Origin: an uncultured Alphaproteobacteria bacterium
GTDB taxonomy: Bacteria; Pseudomonadota; Alphaproteobacteria; RF32; CAG-239
Reading direction: 5' to 3'
Assembly (NCBI GenBank): GCA_944391365.1
Contig: CALXTH010000142.1
Span: 1 to 6,003 of the forward strand
DNA length: 6,003 bases
The position numbers were made by a program, and so were the translations under genes. Below the pieces are notes generated by a model. That model ran no database searches. It had not been told where the DNA came from and saw only the letters and a list, made by a program, of their open reading frames with translations. This document shows positions 5,685 through 6,003 of the stretch, piece after piece. Within the stretch, counting starts at the first letter, position 1, and each line of letters starts with the position of its first letter.

Positions 5685-5687
5685 AAT

Positions 5688-6003
5688 TAAGATGAGAGTT
5701 TGATCCTGGCTCAGAACGAACGCTGGCGGCAGGCTTAACACATGCAAGTTGAACGAGAATGTTGAGTAGCTTGCTATTTGACAGGACAGTAGCGCACTGG
5801 TGAGTAACACGTGGGAATATGCCTATTGGTGGGGAATAACAGTTGGAAACGACTGCTAATACCGCATAAGACCGGAAGGTGAAAGATTTATCGCCGATAG
5901 ATTAGCCCGCGGAAGATTAGGTAGTTGGTGGGGTAAAGGCCTACCAAGCCGACGATCTATAGCTGGTCTGAGAGGACGATCAGCCACATTGGAACTGAGA
6001 CAC
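5688..6003 (+). rRNA. 16S ribosomal RNA, 5' part (runs off right edge)
   Basis: Small-subunit rRNA, the RNA of the 30S subunit. AGAGTTTGATCCTGGCTCAG at 5695-5714 is the universal start region (E. coli positions 8-27), which places base 1 near 5688. It is followed by AACGAACGCTGGCGGCAGGC, then TTAACACATGCAAGT, GTGAGTAACACGTGGG, CTAATACCGCATAAG, GGTAGTTGGTGGGGTAAAGGCC, and near the window end GGTCTGAGAGGACGATCAGCC and ACTGAGACAC (about E. coli 320). The pattern is alphaproteobacterial. About 316 of roughly 1,480 bases are present. The rest of the operon (tRNAs, 23S, 5S) is outside the window. Confidence 0.98.

Larger units (their letters stand above)
5490..5687 (+). other. rRNA operon leader (precursor segment)
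   Basis: No open reading frame of note; this is the transcribed leader removed during 16S maturation. It holds three small hairpins (listed separately) and a weak boxA-like TTCTTTTA at 5639-5646 (6 of 8 to the antitermination box, low confidence). Two similar segments, ATATTCGGAAGGA (5588-5600) and ATATTTTCGGAAAAGGA (5612-5628), form an imperfect direct repeat. The 3' half of the RNase III processing stem would lie beyond the window, so the stem cannot be judged. Confidence 0.65.

Noticed and set aside
1..6003. CRISPR array, tRNA genes or insertion-sequence ends
   Set aside because: No regularly spaced repeats, no tRNA-like T-loop/anticodon pattern and no transposase or terminal inverted repeats were seen on either strand.

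Overview
The window looks like chromosomal DNA from an alphaproteobacterium. The clearest evidence is the 5' end of a 16S rRNA gene at the right edge. It has the alphaproteobacterial start (AACGAACGCTGGCGGCAGGC, then TTAACACATGCAAGT) and the GGTAGTTGGTGGGGTAA-type segment further in. The moderate GC content and V1/V2 sequence recall the gut-associated, uncultured alphaproteobacterial lineages. That finer placement is inference from memory, not a database result.

Layout, left to right: (1) a reverse transcriptase gene on +, cut by the left window edge, with the IGxxxSQ motif typical of diversity-generating retroelement (DGR) reverse transcriptases; (2) a small XRE-family helix-turn-helix regulator on -, convergent with it, the two stop codons sharing a TTAA; (3) a roughly 200-base intergenic region with a promoter for the next gene; (4) a six-helix membrane protein of unknown function on +; (5) ligA, NAD-dependent DNA ligase, on -, tail to tail with the membrane gene, with its own promoter; (6) a strong intrinsic terminator; (7) infC, translation initiation factor IF3, on -, apparently starting at AUA; (8) an AT-rich divergent control region holding the infC promoter, a large nested inverted repeat and a strong rRNA promoter with an UP-like element; (9) an rRNA leader with several small hairpins and the first ~316 bases of 16S rRNA on +.

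The right two thirds is housekeeping: DNA joining, translation initiation and ribosome synthesis. infC and the rRNA operon diverge from one control region. The left end is accessory: a retroelement-type reverse transcriptase beside a small regulator. The rest of any DGR (template repeat, variable repeat, accessory protein Avd, target gene) is not in the window; if present it would most likely lie to the left. The two observations most worth following are the DGR-like reverse transcriptase next to core genes, and the non-canonical AUA start of infC, which fits the known IF3 autoregulation logic.
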